15,258 nucleotides of DNA from Verrucomicrobiota bacterium (GTDB lineage Bacteria; Verrucomicrobiota; Verrucomicrobiia; Opitutales; Opitutaceae). Below are positions 14,314-15,258 of the stretch, piece by piece; positions within the stretch are counted from its first letter, which is position 1; every line of letters begins with the position of its first letter. Both the position numbers and the translations under genes were made by a program. The notes under the pieces were generated by a model. That model saw only the letters and a list, made by a program, of their open reading frames with translations. It ran no database searches and was not told where the DNA came from. The stretch spans positions 1 through 15,258 of the forward strand of contig JAUPWC010000615.1 of the NCBI GenBank assembly GCA_030916665.1. The letters run 5' to 3'.

Positions 14314-15258
14314 GGCGCAATGCATTCCCCGGGGTGGCCGGCCTGACCGCGATAGCTTTTCTTTCCACAGGAACCCTGATCGCCGCCGAGATCGTGGCCA
14401 CGGCGGTTTATGCGCGGGTCGCGAAGGATTATAAGCGCGAACAGCAGAAGGACGGCACGTTCAAGCCCGAGTTCTACGGTCTGGCCAACGGTGGACGTAT
14501 CGCCGGCACCGGCAGCGACCTCACCGTGGACCGGGTCACCTATCCCGAGGTGGCGCAGATTGCCGCCCGGTTGCTCGCGCAGCAGAACTACCATTACGCG
14601 CAGAGTGCCAAACAGGCCGACCTGATGATTGTGCTGCACTGGGGCACGACGATCGCGTTCAACAGCGGAAACTACGCCACACAGGTCAACAGCGCCTCCT
14701 CCGCCATGGCCAACATGAAGGCCGCCGGGGGCGGCGCGGGTGGCATTGCCGCCAGCGGCAGTTTCGCCTCCAACGAAGCCGCGGCGGCGCAGGCGGCCGA
14801 AGAGGCCTTTGAAGGAGAGATGCTGAAGCTGATGATGGAGAACCGGGCGCGCGACCAGATCAACCTGCCCAACGCCCGGCTGCTCGGCTACATCGACGAC
14901 ATCAACGAATCGAACGACATCCGGCGCTGGGCCGGGGGCGGCGACCGCTACAACGACCTGGTCGCCGACATCGAGGAGTCGCGCTACTACATCATCGTCT
15001 CGGCCTACGATTTCGACCAGCTCGTCAACCACCAGAAGAAGGTGCTGCGCTGGCAGACGCGGGTGAGCGTGCGGGCGCCCGGCAACCGGTTCGACGACAG
15101 CTTCGCCGCGATGCTCAAGGGCGCGTCGAAATACTTCGGCCAGGACAGCGGCCGGCTGGTGCGCGGCGAGGAGAGCAAGGGCACGGTGGAGCTGGGTGAC
15201 CTGAAGTTCCTCGGGGAAGCGAAAGAGCCGGCCGAAACCAAGCCGGAGGCAAAGAAAT
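14310..15258 (+). CDS. Secreted protein of unknown function, tandem paralog 3, 3'-partial
   Basis: The third family member begins at the ATG overlapping the stop of paralog 2 (ATGA, 14310-14313) and stays open for 316 codons plus one base to the window end. The signal peptide runs to about residue 26 (FLSTGTLIAA before EIVATAVYAR). The first block contains NGGR, DRVTYPEVAQI and QADLMIVLHWG (102-112). The variable centre (about 113-180) is Ala/Gly/Ser-rich. The second block contains LPNARLLGYIDDI, WAGGGDRYNDL (207-217), RYYIIVSAYDF (225-235), RWQTRVSVRAPGN (247-259) and LGDLKFLGEAKE (295-306). The protein has already passed the family's C-terminal block and reached a Lys/Glu tail (ETKPEAKK). 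It is therefore nearly complete, and the final T may be the first base of its stop. Confidence 0.85.
   Translation, partial: MRRNAFPGVAGLTAIAFLSTGTLIAAEIVATAVYARVAKDYKREQQKDGTFKPEFYGLANGGRIAGTGSDLTVDRVTYPEVAQIAARLLAQQNYHYAQSAKQADLMIVLHWGTTIAFNSGNYATQVNSASSAMANMKAAGGGAGGIAASGSFASNEAAAAQAAEEAFEGEMLKLMMENRARDQINLPNARLLGYIDDINESNDIRRWAGGGDRYNDLVADIEESRYYIIVSAYDFDQLVNHQKKVLRWQTRVSVRAPGNRFDDSFAAMLKGASKYFGQDSGRLVRGEESKGTVELGDLKFLGEAKEPAETKPEAKK

Noticed and set aside
14094..15032. 312-codon minus-strand frame opposite paralogs 2 and 3
   Set aside because: Its composition is that of a shadow frame (Val/Arg/Gly/Asp-rich, no motif). The + strand frame has signal peptides and is conserved between three copies.

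Overview
The window is high-GC bacterial DNA with every real gene on the + strand. It holds a propionate (succinate-propionate, methylmalonyl-CoA) module from position 1 to 12107, followed by a tandem family of unknown secreted proteins from 12296 to the window end. Gene content, the style of the GC-rich palindromic repeats and the scarcity of Shine-Dalgarno motifs suggest a propionate-forming Verrucomicrobiota of the Opitutaceae type. That placement is inference from memory and no marker gene is present to settle it.

Layout. 1-1251: 3' part of an oxaloacetate/pyruvate-type carboxyltransferase (transcarboxylase 5S / OadA-like) whose C-terminus stops just inside what should be a biotinyl domain. 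1370-3508 and 3521-5698: small and large subunits of adenosylcobalamin-dependent methylmalonyl-CoA mutase. 5805-6905: the mutase-guarding GTPase MeaB. 7254-7676: methylmalonyl-CoA epimerase. 7687-9240: methylmalonyl-CoA carboxyltransferase (12S/MmdA). 9253-9651: free biotin carrier protein. 9664-10062 and 10075-11325: membrane subunits delta (OadG/MmdD) and beta (OadB/MmdB) of a Na+-pumping decarboxylase. 11334-12107: biotin-protein ligase. Each of the three longer gaps inside this module (1252-1369, 5699-5804, 6906-7253) carries a palindromic REP-like element. The remaining gaps are 8-12 nt.

How it works together. Mutase and epimerase interconvert succinyl-CoA and the methylmalonyl-CoA epimers, and MeaB protects and loads the mutase. 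MmdA moves the carboxyl group of methylmalonyl-CoA to biotin on the small carrier, giving propionyl-CoA. Carboxybiotin can then be decarboxylated by the beta/delta membrane complex to pump Na+, or handed to the 5S-like enzyme to make oxaloacetate from pyruvate, as in the Wood-Werkman cycle. The ligase biotinylates the carrier. No biotin carboxylase gene is in the window, so an ATP-dependent propionyl-CoA carboxylase is not the obvious reading.

12296-15258 holds three secreted paralogs of about 313-359 residues joined by ATGA stop/start overlaps. They have conserved N- and C-terminal blocks around a variable centre. I cannot assign them a function. This is the most novel-looking part of the window, and the last base suggests the array may continue.
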